Below, one piece after another: positions 54,937 through 64,000 of a stretch of DNA of 64,000 nt. The notes beneath the pieces were generated by a model, which did not search any database, was not told where the DNA came from, and saw nothing but the letters and a program-made list of their open reading frames with translations. Both the position numbers and the translations under genes were made by a program. The stretch lies in the NCBI GenBank assembly GCA_002951995.1, contig CP019797.1, positions 3,208,501 through 3,272,500 of the forward strand. Direction: 5' to 3'. The stretch is from Stenotrophomonas acidaminiphila. GTDB taxonomy: Bacteria > Pseudomonadota > Gammaproteobacteria > Xanthomonadales > Xanthomonadaceae. Every line of letters starts with the position of its first letter. The first letter of the stretch is position 1.

Positions 54937-57708
54937 ATGTTGAAGGGTGATTGCCAGAGCCAGGGACGCGCCGAAGTGTTGACGCTTGCGGCGAAGTGCG
55001 TTCGCCTGCTGACCATTCTCGTCATCCTCCTGTTCATCCTGGCATGCGCCGCCTATCTGCTCACAAGAGTGACAGCCGGGCTCTCATCGCGGCTGCAGAA
55101 TGCGAGCGCCGCCGCCTACAAAGCCAAGAGCTACTTCGAACAGCGCGAAGCCCTGCTTCGGCGGGTGGGCGATTCGGTATCGGCAACCCATCCGGACGGA
55201 GAGGCGGCGGACGACGAACGCAGGCGGCAGCTGCCATTCGATGGTGACGGCGGCCAGTCCGGCCTGCAACCTGTGCTGCCCATCCGCGTGGAGCATGCTC
55301 TGCAGGCACTGCAGACGCGCCTGCTGCTGGTGGACGCGATGGGGGCACATTGGCTGGTCGGGGCGGATGGGGATGTCGACCTTGCGCAACTGCCATCGCT
55401 GGGTGTGCTGCAGGCGCGTAGCGGCAGCCTGTTGGGGGTAGACCCGGTCTACTGGCTGCGCGTGGGCGACGATCGCATTGCGCTGGCGCAACCGATACAG
55501 GCTGGCCCCCATCCTGGACAATGGCTGTTGCTGCTGATCGATGCCAAGGCGGCATTGGGTGTGATCGATAACGGGCACAGCGGCGTCTACACGCTTCTCG
55601 ACGGCAGCGGAGTGCCCGTACGTTCGAGTCAGCCACCCAAGCTTGACAGCGCCGACTGGAGGGCACTGCCGGACCATTGGGATGACGGCTTCCACACGGT
55701 GTGGAGCAACGGGCTGCCGCGCGGCATGGCACTGGCCGAAGAGGTCGGCAATGACGGCTGGCGGCTGGTTTACCACCTCCCGCCAGGGCAGTTTTTTGGC
55801 GAGTTGGCGGTGCCGCTGCTGATATGTGCGCTGCTTCTGCTTCCGACCGGCGTCGCGCTGCGCCTGCTGCGCCGGCACGTCGGCCAACAACTCGTCCAGC
55901 CGGCATTGCAGCAGCACCAACGGCTGCTCGAGAAGCTTGACTTCAGTTCGACGGTGATCGACATGGCACCGGTCGGCATCTGCGTGCTGCGCCGCAGTGA
56001 CCGCCAGGTGCTGCTGTCCAACCAGCGCCTGCGTGAGTGGCTTGGCGAGGAGGGTGATGGCAGCGACTGGCAGGCACCGTGGCGCGGCCGTGCCGGCGAA
56101 CGGGGTCCGAGCCTGGAGTTCACCACGGGTGATGGCCGGCAGCTGCAGGTACTGCATGCAGTCCGTCACCACCAAGGCGATGACGTGCTGCTGTGCGCAT
56201 TCCACGACATTTCAATGCATCGCCAGGTACAGGCGGCGCTGTCGTCCGCGCGACGGGCCGCCGACGATGCCAACCAGGCGAAAAGCGCGTTTCTGGCCAC
56301 CATGAGCCATGAGATCCGCACACCACTGTATGCCGTACTGGGAACCCTTGAACTGCTTGGCCACACTGCGCTCGATGCGCGGCAGTCGCAGTACCTGCGC
56401 ACCATCGAGAGCTCCTCGTCCGTACTGTTGCAGCTGATAAGCGATGTGCTGGATGTGACAAAGATCGAATCGGGTCAGCTCAGCCTCGAGCCGACGTCCT
56501 TCTCGCCACGCGAGCTGACGGAGAGCGTGCTGCGTGGCTTCGCCGCCTCTGCTACCTGCAAGGGGCTGCAGATCCTGGTGTTCACGGATCCGCGCTTGCC
56601 CACGCGGGTTCTGGGCGATGCCGATCGGATCCGCCAGGTACTGGGCAACCTAATCAGCAACGCGATCAAGTTCACCGATCATGGGCGCGTAGTGCTGCGC
56701 GTGCGCCAGGCCCAGCGTGAAGCCGAGGCCAGCATCCTGGTCTGGCAGGTGACGGACACCGGCGTGGGTATCCCTGCCGAGGAGCAGGCGCGGTTGTTCG
56801 AACCGTTCCGCCAGGTGCGCGGTGCGGCGAGTGCAAAGGGTACCGGCCTCGGCTTGTCCATCAGCGATCATCTGGTCCGGTTGATGGCTGGCGAGTTGCA
56901 GGTGGTCAGTGAACCCGGGCTGGGAAGCAGCTTCAGCGTGCGCCTGCCGCTGCCGGTGCTGCCGGTACCCGACGATGGTCCGAGCCTGCAACCGGAGCCG
57001 CCGGTCATGGTACGTGGCCGTGACCGCGATCTGGTCGACAGTACATGCGGCTGGCTGCAGCGCTGGGGTGCCCACGCACAGCCGCTGCGGGGCGATCCAG
57101 CCCTGCTGGACCACGACGGCGCAATCCTGCTGGACGTCGAAGGATCCCCGTCGCTGGCGTGGTCGGGCCCCCGGGTGATTGCATCGACCGACGGCGGCGA
57201 CCAGCCAATGGTGGCGCCCGATGGCAGCCTGGTGGTGTCCCTGCTTTGCATGAGCGCGATAGGCAACGCACTGGCGAGCCTTCAGCAACGCCGTAGCGCC
57301 CCGCCTGAGAGCAGCGGTGCCGTGCCGCTGATGCCACTGCACCTGCGCGTCCTGGCGGTGGAGGACAACCCGATCAACCGGGTGATCCTGGCGGAGCAGC
57401 TGCAGGCCCTCGGCTGCGAGGTCGAGCTGGCCCAGGATGGTGTGGAAGCACTGCAGCTGTGTCGCGAGCGCACCTTTGACCTGGTGGTGACCGACATCAA
57501 CATGCCACGCCTGGATGGGTATGGGCTCGTCCGGCAGCTGCGCGATGAGGGCAATCCGGTACCCGTCATCGGCGCCTCAGCCAATGCCACTGCCGAAGAG
57601 CGCGAGCGTTACCTGGCCAGCGGCATGCAGGGCTACCTGAGCAAGCCCATCGACATCGCCCGCCTGCGCAAGGCAATCACCGCTCTGCGCCGAGGAGACC
57701 TCGCATGA
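54937..57708 (+). CDS. Hybrid sensor histidine kinase, RcsC/PvrS-like
   Basis: The product has 923 residues. TM1 lies at about 23-44, a periplasmic sensor at 45-285, TM2 at about 289-308, and a PAS-like region at 345-430. The HisKA has phospho-acceptor H458 (LATMSHEIRTPLYAVLG, RcsC-type), the ATPase N box LGNLISNAIKFTD, G1 VTDTGVGIP and G2 KGTGLGLSI, then a receiver with D853 (VVTDINMPRLDGYGL). There is no Hpt domain, so a phosphotransfer partner is needed; the second kinase has one. The layout and motifs resemble PvrS/RcsC. It overlaps the REC-EAL gene by four bases. Confidence 0.92.
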   Translation: MLKGDCQSQGRAEVLTLAAKCVRLLTILVILLFILACAAYLLTRVTAGLSSRLQNASAAAYKAKSYFEQREALLRRVGDSVSATHPDGEAADDERRRQLPFDGDGGQSGLQPVLPIRVEHALQALQTRLLLVDAMGAHWLVGADGDVDLAQLPSLGVLQARSGSLLGVDPVYWLRVGDDRIALAQPIQAGPHPGQWLLLLIDAKAALGVIDNGHSGVYTLLDGSGVPVRSSQPPKLDSADWRALPDHWDDGFHTVWSNGLPRGMALAEEVGNDGWRLVYHLPPGQFFGELAVPLLICALLLLPTGVALRLLRRHVGQQLVQPALQQHQRLLEKLDFSSTVIDMAPVGICVLRRSDRQVLLSNQRLREWLGEEGDGSDWQAPWRGRAGERGPSLEFTTGDGRQLQVLHAVRHHQGDDVLLCAFHDISMHRQVQAALSSARRAADDANQAKSAFLATMSHEIRTPLYAVLGTLELLGHTALDARQSQYLRTIESSSSVLLQLISDVLDVTKIESGQLSLEPTSFSPRELTESVLRGFAASATCKGLQILVFTDPRLPTRVLGDADRIRQVLGNLISNAIKFTDHGRVVLRVRQAQREAEASILVWQVTDTGVGIPAEEQARLFEPFRQVRGAASAKGTGLGLSISDHLVRLMAGELQVVSEPGLGSSFSVRLPLPVLPVPDDGPSLQPEPPVMVRGRDRDLVDSTCGWLQRWGAHAQPLRGDPALLDHDGAILLDVEGSPSLAWSGPRVIASTDGGDQPMVAPDGSLVVSLLCMSAIGNALASLQQRRSAPPESSGAVPLMPLHLRVLAVEDNPINRVILAEQLQALGCEVELAQDGVEALQLCRERTFDLVVTDINMPRLDGYGLVRQLRDEGNPVPVIGASANATAEERERYLASGMQGYLSKPIDIARLRKAITALRRGDLA

Positions 57709-58923
57709 CCCAACGTGTCCTGATCCTGGAAGACCAGCCATTCCAGCGGGGCTACCTCGCACACCTTTTCGGCAGCCGCGGCGGTGTGCAGGTCGACGCC
57801 TGCGAAGACGTCGAGGCGGCGATCGCTTTGTGCGCCGGCCATTCCTACGATCTGGTGGTGAGCGACCTGCTGATGCCCGGCCAGGACGGCATCCAGTTCA
57901 TTCAGGCACTGGCCGCCCAACCGCGACCACCCCGTCTAGCCGTAGCCAGCGCGGCCTCCCGCCGCATGATGGCCTCGGCGCGCCTGATGGCCGAGTCGCT
58001 CGGGCTGGAGGTTCTGGGCGTTCTGTCCAAACCGGTCGTGGCAGCCGATGTCGAGGCCCTGCTTGAAGCCCTGGCGCAGGCGCAGCCGTCGGTGCATCCG
58101 GAGCCGGCGCACACTGCAGGGCTGCCAGAGCCCGACGTCCAGCAGCTGCGCCAGGCGATGGCCGAAGGTAGCCTTACGGCCTGGTTCCAACCCAAGAAAT
58201 CGCTGCAGTCAGCACGTGTAGTGGCCGCCGAAGCACTGGTGCGCTGGCGCCATCCACAGCTGGGCACGTTGGCCGCGGGTAGCTTCCTTCCTGCCATATG
58301 CCGCCACGGACTGGAGGGTGAGCTGTTGCGGATGATGCTCACCGCAAGCATCCAGGCGCAGACACGATGGCGCAAGCAGGGGTTCCGGGTTCCGGTTTCC
58401 ATCAACCTGCCTCCGCATCTGCTTGAGCAGTCCGACCTGCCCGATGAGCTTCTGGCGATCACTCTGGCATTGGGAGGTACGCCCGGCGATCTGTGTTTCG
58501 AATTGATGGAGAAGCACCACGCGGCACGTCAGTGACTACTACGCGGGTGCGTGCCGCTTGCGCATGAAGGGCTTCGGCCTGGCACAGGATGACTTCGGAC
58601 AAGGCCTGAGTTCGGTCCACAGCCTGGTCAATATGCCCTTCACGGAGGTCAAGATCGACCGCTCGCTGGTTACTGGCTGTGCCTGTGATCCCGCCCTGCA
58701 CCTTACGCTTGCGACCATTATCGCGCTCGCCAATCAGCTGAACCTGACCATCGTGGCCGAGGGCGTGGAAAGCGATGCCGACCTTGGGGTGCTACGCCAG
58801 CTCGGCTGCGGCCAGGTGCAGGGATTCCTTATCTCCCGGGCCCTGCCCTGGGACGAGTTCATCCGCCTGCTGGAAGATGATTCACCTGGTGGGGGCGAAG
58901 CCATGCAGTCAGCACTGGGTTGA
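57705..58923 (+). pseudogene. REC-EAL response regulator (PvrR/RocR-like), interrupted by a frameshift
   Basis: The receiver (1-120) has D54 in VVSDLLMPGQDG and the switch Lys in LSKPVV. The EAL domain starts near 150 with AAEALVRWRHPQLG. The frame stops at 58535 after FELMEKHHAARQ, and the domain continues in the +1 frame with YYAGACRLRMKGFGL, QDDFGQGLSSVH, VKIDRSLV, EGVESDAD and QGFLISRALPW to 58923. Intact it would be a c-di-GMP phosphodiesterase of about 405 residues like RocR/PvrR, opposing adhesion. The truncated product lacks the DDFG metal site and so is probably inactive. One extra or two missing bases near 58520-58535 explain it. Confidence 0.85.
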
Positions 58924-59041
58924 GGTCGGTGTCATGCGGGATTCACAGATTCATCAGGCGGCATTGACGATCCTGTCTGCGTACCAGCGCCCGCCAAGCG
59001 CCGTCGACCGCCAATGACCGTCCACAGCTCCGAGACCTGCC

Positions 59042-62000
59042 ATGCCGGCCGAGGCCGCTCCCATCCGCCGACTTGCGCGCCGCTCGCTGCGCGTCCATGC
59101 CCTGCTGATCGCGGTAGTGGTACTGGCCACGCTGCAGGCGGGGCTGCTGCTGTCGGTCGGCTCAAGGTTGTTCGGTGAAGAGCGCGGCAAGATTGAATTT
59201 CACTTCCGCCGCCTTGATGGCACGCTGCGCGAACAGGAGCGCTTCCTTTACCAGTGGCGCCTGCACGACGTAGGCGCCCAGGATCAACCGGTGGCGGCCG
59301 GCGCCCCGGGACGGCAGGGCAGCCCGCTGTTCGCCAACTTCGTGCTGATCGGACAGGACAGGAGTATCACCCCTTCCCAGGCAGAACTTGGGGACCGCTT
59401 CCTGCGCTTTTACGGCACGTTCTGGTCAGCCTCGCACTTCCCGCCGCCACAATGCCTGCTGGTCGATGGAAATGGCGAGCGGGGCCTGCTGGCACCGATG
59501 CAGATGACCGGCGCAGACGTCAGCCCGAACAACCCGACCCACCTGCGTCCGGCCATCAGTGACATCCACCGGGCGCTGGAGATCCAACCCGAGCTGCAGC
59601 AGGGTGGCGTCGCGTGGATGCCCGTGCCGTTGCGCGATGGCGAGACCCGGCTTCTGGCCGTCACCCACGCGCCGCAGGATGGTCGCCTGTGGGGCGAGGA
59701 CGAAAGCGAATCGCTGGCCGCGCTGGCATGCCTGCTCGATCCTTCCCGTGTCGATGACTACCAACAAGTCCTGGGTGTCCCGGTTTTCGAGCGGCTATCG
59801 CTGTTCGATGCAAAGGGCCGGCGCCTTCTGGGCGATGCCGCAGATGCCAGCGATACCGGCACGTCGTGGCAGCCCACCACGGAGGGGCTGCGCTTCCGAA
59901 TGCGTAGCGACCGTGGATGGCTGGCTGTCTACCACGTCAGCTGGCAGCAGATCTTTGAGAACCCACAAGGACCGCTGCTGGGGGCGACACTTGTTGCACT
60001 GCTGCTGGCACTAGGCGGCACGCTGGTTCTGGGCGCATATCGTCGCTCGGTCATCGAGCCCCTACGCAGCAACCACGCGCGTCTGCTTGAGAGTGAAGCA
60101 TTCAGCCGTACCATCCTGGACAACGCTCCCATCGGGCTTTGTCTGCTGCGGTGTTCTGATGGCAATGTAATGCTGGAGAACACCCTCGCCCGCCGCTGGC
60201 TTGGTGAAGATCATGACGCGGGAGGGTGGCGCGGCCCTTGGCGCGGAAGCGTACTGGCATCCGGTGGTACCGCCTTGGGTGATGGACTGGCCTACACGAC
60301 ACCGGAAGGCCGCCACCTGCTGGTGACCGCGACGCTGGCCAGGTATCGCAGCGAGCCCGTGGTTCTATGTCTGTTCATCGACCTCAGCAGCCAGCACGAG
60401 GCTGAGCAGGTGCTGCAGCAGGCGCGCCGGGCTGCTGACCAGGCCAACCGGGCCAAGAGCCAGTTCCTGGCAACGATGAGCCATGAGATCCGCACACCGC
60501 TCTACGGCGTGCTAGGCACGCTTGAACTGCTGGGCCTGACGCCACTGGACGCGAGGCAGCAGGATTACCTGGCGACAATCCAACGCTCTTCTTCGACCCT
60601 GATGCAGCTGATCAGCGACATCCTCGATGTGAGCAAGGCCGAGGCAGGACAGCTGTATCTGGAACCCAGCCCGTTCGATCCTGTGCGACTGACCGAGGAT
60701 GCGCTGGATTCCTATGCCGCCGTAGCCGCCAGCAAGGGGTTGCAGTTCTACGCCTGCATCGACGCCGACGTACCGGATGCGGTATGCGGCGATGCCGCCC
60801 GAATCCGGCAGATTCTCAACAACCTGCTAAGCAATGCGCTGAAGTTCACTGACAGTGGACGCGTAGTGGTACGCCTGTCCGCACGCCCGGAGGAGGAGCG
60901 CTGCTGGCTGCAATGGCAGGTGGCCGATACGGGCATCGGCATTGCGAGCGAACACCAGGACCATCTGTTCGAACCCTTCTTCCAGGCCAACCCAGGTACC
61001 GACGCCATGCGTGGCACGGGCCTTGGCCTGGCCATCTGCGCCCATCTCGTGGCACTGATGGGTGGCCACCTGCGCGTGGTGAGCGAGAGCGGCCTGGGCA
61101 GCAGCTTCAGCGTCGACCTGCCGCTGCCGCCGGCTCAGCCGGACCCGCAGCAATCGCCACCGCCGCGACTGCCCGCACACCTGCAGGTGCAGGTACGCGG
61201 CGCCGTGCGCGAGATCGTCCAATCACTTTGTGAACGCCTACAGCGACGCGGTGCGCATGCCAGCATGTACAGGGAGGACATCGGCACAGGCACCGCGGTG
61301 CTGCTCGATCTCGTACTGGACGGACCACTGCCGGCATGGGACGGGTCCACTCCGCGCGTGGCTACCTGCCGCGAGGGTGGCACGCAACCGCAGCTGATCA
61401 ACGGTACGTGGCAAGTGGGCCTGCATCGACTCGATGCCATCGTGATGGCCCTGGCCGCAGCCAGTGGGCAGTCTTCGACGGCCGAAGCCGGCGGGCGCCT
61501 GCCGCCGCCCCGGCGCTTCGGGCTTCAGGTACTCGTTGCCGAGGACAATCCGATCAACCAGGCGATCCTGCGTGACCAGCTGGAACAGCTTGGCTGCCAA
61601 GCCGTGGTTGCATGTGATGGCAACGAGGCGCTGGGTTACTGGCAGCAGGGCACGTTCGCGCTGGTGTTGACCGATCTCAACATGCCCGGACTCGATGGCT
61701 ATGGCCTGGCCCGTGCACTGCGGGCGCGCGGCGCCAGCGTGCCGATCCATGGCGCTACCGCCAATGCCGATCCGGCCGAACGCCAGCGCTGCGAAGAGGC
61801 TGGCATGCAGGGTGTCCTGGTCAAGCCGATCACCTTGGAGACGCTGCAGCGCCTGCTGACCCGGATCACGAATGGACAGTCATCGACTCCGACCGGCGAT
61901 TTGGCGCCCGCGCATGTCATTGCGGACGATCCCCGGCCTCCGCTTCGGGTAAGCCCGAAGATGCAGGCGCTGTTCGTGCAGACCATGCAGTCCGACCTGG

Positions 62001-62278
62001 GCAGCCTGCGTGACGCCATCAGCGCGGCAGATTCCGGTCGCGTGGCGCAGGTGCTGCACCGCATCCGTGGTGCCCTCGTCATCGTCGGGGTACCCGATCT
62101 GGTCGAGAACGGCCTGTGGATCGAGCAGCGAATCGCACGCGGTGACGAACTGGAAGTACTGACCGGCGCATTGGAGACATTCGAAAGAAGCCTGCTACGA
62201 ATGCTGGATCCTCTGCTCGACGATACGACGCCATTCACTCCTGACGAAGCGAACCAACCATGGCTACACGGATCCTGA
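59042..62278 (+). CDS. Hybrid sensor histidine kinase with Hpt domain, RcsC-like
   Basis: The product has 1078 residues. TM1 lies at about 18-40, a periplasmic sensor at 41-310, TM2 at about 318-335, and a PAS-like segment to about 450. The HisKA has H481 (MSHEIRTPLYGVLGTLELL), the ATPase LNNLLSNALKFTD, VADTGIGIA and RGTGLGLAI, the receiver D878 (VLTDLNMPGLDGYGL), and a C-terminal Hpt with H1006 (VLHRIRGALVIVG). This unorthodox H-D-H kinase can phosphorylate the RcsB-like regulator. It starts 118 bases after the REC-EAL frame and overlaps the regulator gene by 19 bases. Confidence 0.93.
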   Translation: MPAEAAPIRRLARRSLRVHALLIAVVVLATLQAGLLLSVGSRLFGEERGKIEFHFRRLDGTLREQERFLYQWRLHDVGAQDQPVAAGAPGRQGSPLFANFVLIGQDRSITPSQAELGDRFLRFYGTFWSASHFPPPQCLLVDGNGERGLLAPMQMTGADVSPNNPTHLRPAISDIHRALEIQPELQQGGVAWMPVPLRDGETRLLAVTHAPQDGRLWGEDESESLAALACLLDPSRVDDYQQVLGVPVFERLSLFDAKGRRLLGDAADASDTGTSWQPTTEGLRFRMRSDRGWLAVYHVSWQQIFENPQGPLLGATLVALLLALGGTLVLGAYRRSVIEPLRSNHARLLESEAFSRTILDNAPIGLCLLRCSDGNVMLENTLARRWLGEDHDAGGWRGPWRGSVLASGGTALGDGLAYTTPEGRHLLVTATLARYRSEPVVLCLFIDLSSQHEAEQVLQQARRAADQANRAKSQFLATMSHEIRTPLYGVLGTLELLGLTPLDARQQDYLATIQRSSSTLMQLISDILDVSKAEAGQLYLEPSPFDPVRLTEDALDSYAAVAASKGLQFYACIDADVPDAVCGDAARIRQILNNLLSNALKFTDSGRVVVRLSARPEEERCWLQWQVADTGIGIASEHQDHLFEPFFQANPGTDAMRGTGLGLAICAHLVALMGGHLRVVSESGLGSSFSVDLPLPPAQPDPQQSPPPRLPAHLQVQVRGAVREIVQSLCERLQRRGAHASMYREDIGTGTAVLLDLVLDGPLPAWDGSTPRVATCREGGTQPQLINGTWQVGLHRLDAIVMALAAASGQSSTAEAGGRLPPPRRFGLQVLVAEDNPINQAILRDQLEQLGCQAVVACDGNEALGYWQQGTFALVLTDLNMPGLDGYGLARALRARGASVPIHGATANADPAERQRCEEAGMQGVLVKPITLETLQRLLTRITNGQSSTPTGDLAPAHVIADDPRPPLRVSPKMQALFVQTMQSDLGSLRDAISAADSGRVAQVLHRIRGALVIVGVPDLVENGLWIEQRIARGDELEVLTGALETFERSLLRMLDPLLDDTTPFTPDEANQPWLHGS

Positions 62279-62901
62279 TCGCCGACGACCACCCGATCGT
62301 GCTTGCCGGCATCCGCGACGTACTGGCCGGAGAACTGGATCTGGAGATCGTCGGTGAGGCCTCTGATCCGGCAACGTTGATCGAGCTGATGACGCGGATG
62401 CGGCCACAGGCAGTGATCACTGACTACAGCATGCCCGGTGGTGACCATTTCGGCGATGGCATCAAATTGATCTCGTTCCTGCATCGCAGCTTTCCGGAGA
62501 CCCGTCTGCTGGTACTGACCATGGTGTCCAATCCATCGCTGGTGGCCGCCATGTATGCTGCGGGCGCGGGCGGGGTGGTGCTCAAGAGCCACGGCCTGGG
62601 CAAGCTGGTGCAGGCGCTGCGCGTTGTGCTGGCCGACCGCGCCTATCGCCCCCCGGAGCTGCTGCCGGTGGCGGCTAAGCAACCCTCTGATGCCGACGCG
62701 GTACGCGCACGCCTGTCGCCCGCGAACTGGAGGTGATCCGGTTGTTCATCGGCGGCATGAGCGTGGGCGACATCGCACGCAGACTGCAACGCAGCGCGAA
62801 GACAGTCAGTACACAGAAGATCAGCGCCATGCGCAAACTGGGTGTGGAAAGTGACCAGGCACTGATTGAGTACTGCCTGCAGGCCTCGTTGTTTGCCTGA
62901 G
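62260..62901 (+). pseudogene. RcsB-like response regulator, interrupted by a -1 frameshift before its HTH
   Basis: The receiver (1-125) closely follows E. coli RcsB: ADDHPIVLAGIRDVLAG, VITDYSMPGGDHFGDGIKLI (D55) and VVLKSHGLGKLVQAL. The frame stops at 62736 after RLSPANWR; one base missing at about 62718-62721 would give RLSPRELEV and the LuxR HTH read in another frame to 62901 (SVGDIARRLQRSAKTVSTQK, then ISAMRKLGVESDQAL, again RcsB-like). As written, the protein is a receiver without its DNA-binding domain. If real, the system cannot act on DNA through it. Confidence 0.88.
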
Positions 62902-62946
62902 CTCCCCACCGGCCGAGCTCTCCCCCGGAAAGGCATCCAAGGATGC

Positions 62947-62991
62947 TTTAGGAAACGCCTGATTCCATCGGCCATCGCCGATATCTAGGCT
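62947..62991 (+). promoter_or_regulatory. RcsB-like box promoter of the adhesin gene
   Basis: TTTAGGAAACGCCTGAT (62947-62963) and TAGGCT (62986-62991) have the same 39-bp offset as the pair at 54886. One base differs in the 17-mer. The predicted start is near 62998, leaving a leader of about 150 bases before ATG 63150. Confidence 0.65.
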
Positions 62992-63149
62992 GGTCCCATC
63001 CCCCTACTGCGCCCGCCGCCGTTATTGCGCCGTTGGAGGGACGGAAGCCCGACGGCCCCTGCGTGCTGTCATCTGCCAGGGTTTCCGCAGCAACGCAGCC
63101 CTGCCACGCCAGTTCGCGCAGCCATGCTGCGCCAAGCAACAGGAACCCC

Positions 63150-64000
63150 ATGAGCATGTACGCCTCCCGCATACGGTGCCACCGCGCGTGCTTCGCGCCT
63201 GCCCCTCTCATTCCCAGCCTGCTGGCCACTTCACTGTGGGCGGCATTGCCGGCCCATGCCGCCGATCTTACCGGGCCCGTGCAGGTGGGCGACGGCAACA
63301 GCTTCCAACTCGGTGAGGAGGACGTCCTGAACCATGCCGGGGGCGACTTCGCACTGACCGTCGACGGCGCGGGCAGTCATGCACTCATCGACGGCAGCCG
63401 GATCAACGTGACCGGCAATGGCAGTGCCGTATCCGCCATCAACGGTGGCCACGTGGAGCTGCGCGGCGCGACGCTGTCGATAGCCCCGGCCACCGGAACC
63501 GGCTTCTACTCGATGTACGCCAATGGCGCTGGCAGTTTGGTAGAGGCGCGCGATGTCGATATTGATACTACCCGCAATGGTAGTGGATACGGCAGCATCC
63601 AGGCATCCAACGGCGGCACGGTCCGTTACACCGGGGGCCGCCTGGCGATGGCCGGTGGCGGGAAGCTGGCCGCTGCGTACGGTCCAGGTAGCGAGGTGCA
63701 TCTTGCGGACCTCCTGATAAGCGCTGGCAGTGGTGCCAGCTTGCGCGCCGATAGTGCTGGGATTCTTACGATCCGCGACAGTCGGATCGCCGTGGCTCCC
63801 GGCGGCATCCTCGCGGGCATCGCCGTCGATGGGTCTGGCAGCCGCGCCGAGCTGTACGGCACCTGCCTGGAAGGTGGCTGGTTCGACATCGACAATGGCG
63901 GCAGTTTGCTTCTAGAGAACGTTGAAGCACATTCGGTTGGTGGAACCATGCGTCTGCTGGGCAACAACCTCAGCAAAACCTACTCCGTCGCTGTGATCAA
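63150..64000 (+). CDS. Secreted beta-helical autotransporter/adhesin-like protein (partial)
   Basis: The gene starts at ATG 63150, with AGGAA upstream, and stays open to the right edge (283 codons). A signal peptide ends near PAHAAD (residues 1-38). The remainder shows short Gly/Asn/Ser-rich repeats of about 20-25 residues with alternating hydrophobics (NGGHVELRGATLSIA, SNGGTVRYTGGRLAMAG, DSAGILTIRDSRIAVAPGG, DNGGSLLLENVEAH), typical of a right-handed beta-helix passenger such as autotransporters. The outer-membrane barrel, if any, lies beyond the window. The context and shared box suggest surface adhesion controlled by the kinase cluster. Confidence 0.75.
   Translation, partial: MSMYASRIRCHRACFAPAPLIPSLLATSLWAALPAHAADLTGPVQVGDGNSFQLGEEDVLNHAGGDFALTVDGAGSHALIDGSRINVTGNGSAVSAINGGHVELRGATLSIAPATGTGFYSMYANGAGSLVEARDVDIDTTRNGSGYGSIQASNGGTVRYTGGRLAMAGGGKLAAAYGPGSEVHLADLLISAGSGASLRADSAGILTIRDSRIAVAPGGILAGIAVDGSGSRAELYGTCLEGGWFDIDNGGSLLLENVEAHSVGGTMRLLGNNLSKTYSVAVI

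Overview
The window is GC-rich (roughly two-thirds G+C) gammaproteobacterial chromosome, most likely from Xanthomonadaceae close to Stenotrophomonas or Pseudoxanthomonas. The evidence is a split B12-dependent ribonucleotide reductase (NrdJa/NrdJb) with an H1-like gene between its halves, GTAG-headed REP palindromes, a large TonB-dependent receptor, and the codon use. No rRNA, tRNA, phage, transposase or CRISPR array was seen. Genus is an inference.

Layout. 1-3.8 kb: nrdJb (cut by the left edge), an H1-like nucleoid protein and nrdJ on the minus strand, with a tandem NrdR-box promoter. 4-12.6 kb: a Deg periplasmic protease, a YqjD/YqjE-like envelope stress trio, an AI-2E-family permease, a HAD phosphatase, a CSD-DUF1294 protein, an M17 peptidase, and an SrpA-type catalase paired with cytochrome b561. 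12.7-16.2 kb: a minus-strand ABC-2 exporter with a DesK/DesR-like two-component pair. 16.4-21.7 kb: a MacAB-like exporter whose second permease carries a frameshift. 22-35.6 kb: a TonB receptor, hydrolases, two EamA exporters, an MBL enzyme, trpS, CsbD, two entericidins and arginase.

35.7-48.1 kb is a nitrite/NO respiration island: hemN, an FNR-type regulator, quinol-dependent norB, nnrS with three small partners, nirK, nirV and a SCO copper chaperone. FNR/DNR-like palindromes lie in front of hemN, norB, nnrS and nirK (twice), so the whole island is probably one oxygen/NO regulon: NirK makes NO, NorB removes it, NnrS-type proteins protect against it, HemN supplies heme without oxygen, and SCO and NirV support NirK.

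48.3-54.5 kb holds unlinked genes: cytochrome b561, a TraB/ChaN-like protein, an EAL phosphodiesterase, a DUF2975-XRE pair with a clear operator, and a secreted hydrolase. 54.9-64 kb carries a four-gene signalling cluster of PvrS-PvrR-RcsC-RcsB / RocSAR type (hybrid kinase, REC-EAL, hybrid kinase with Hpt, RcsB-like regulator), followed by a secreted beta-helix adhesin that runs off the window. The kinase operon and the adhesin share a promoter box in identical geometry. Both output genes (REC-EAL and the RcsB-like regulator) carry frameshifts while both kinases are open.

A second theme is a family of palindrome-rich composite intergenic repeats, three copies (17.9, 38.0 and 41.5 kb) in the same orientation. 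Two of them bracket norB.
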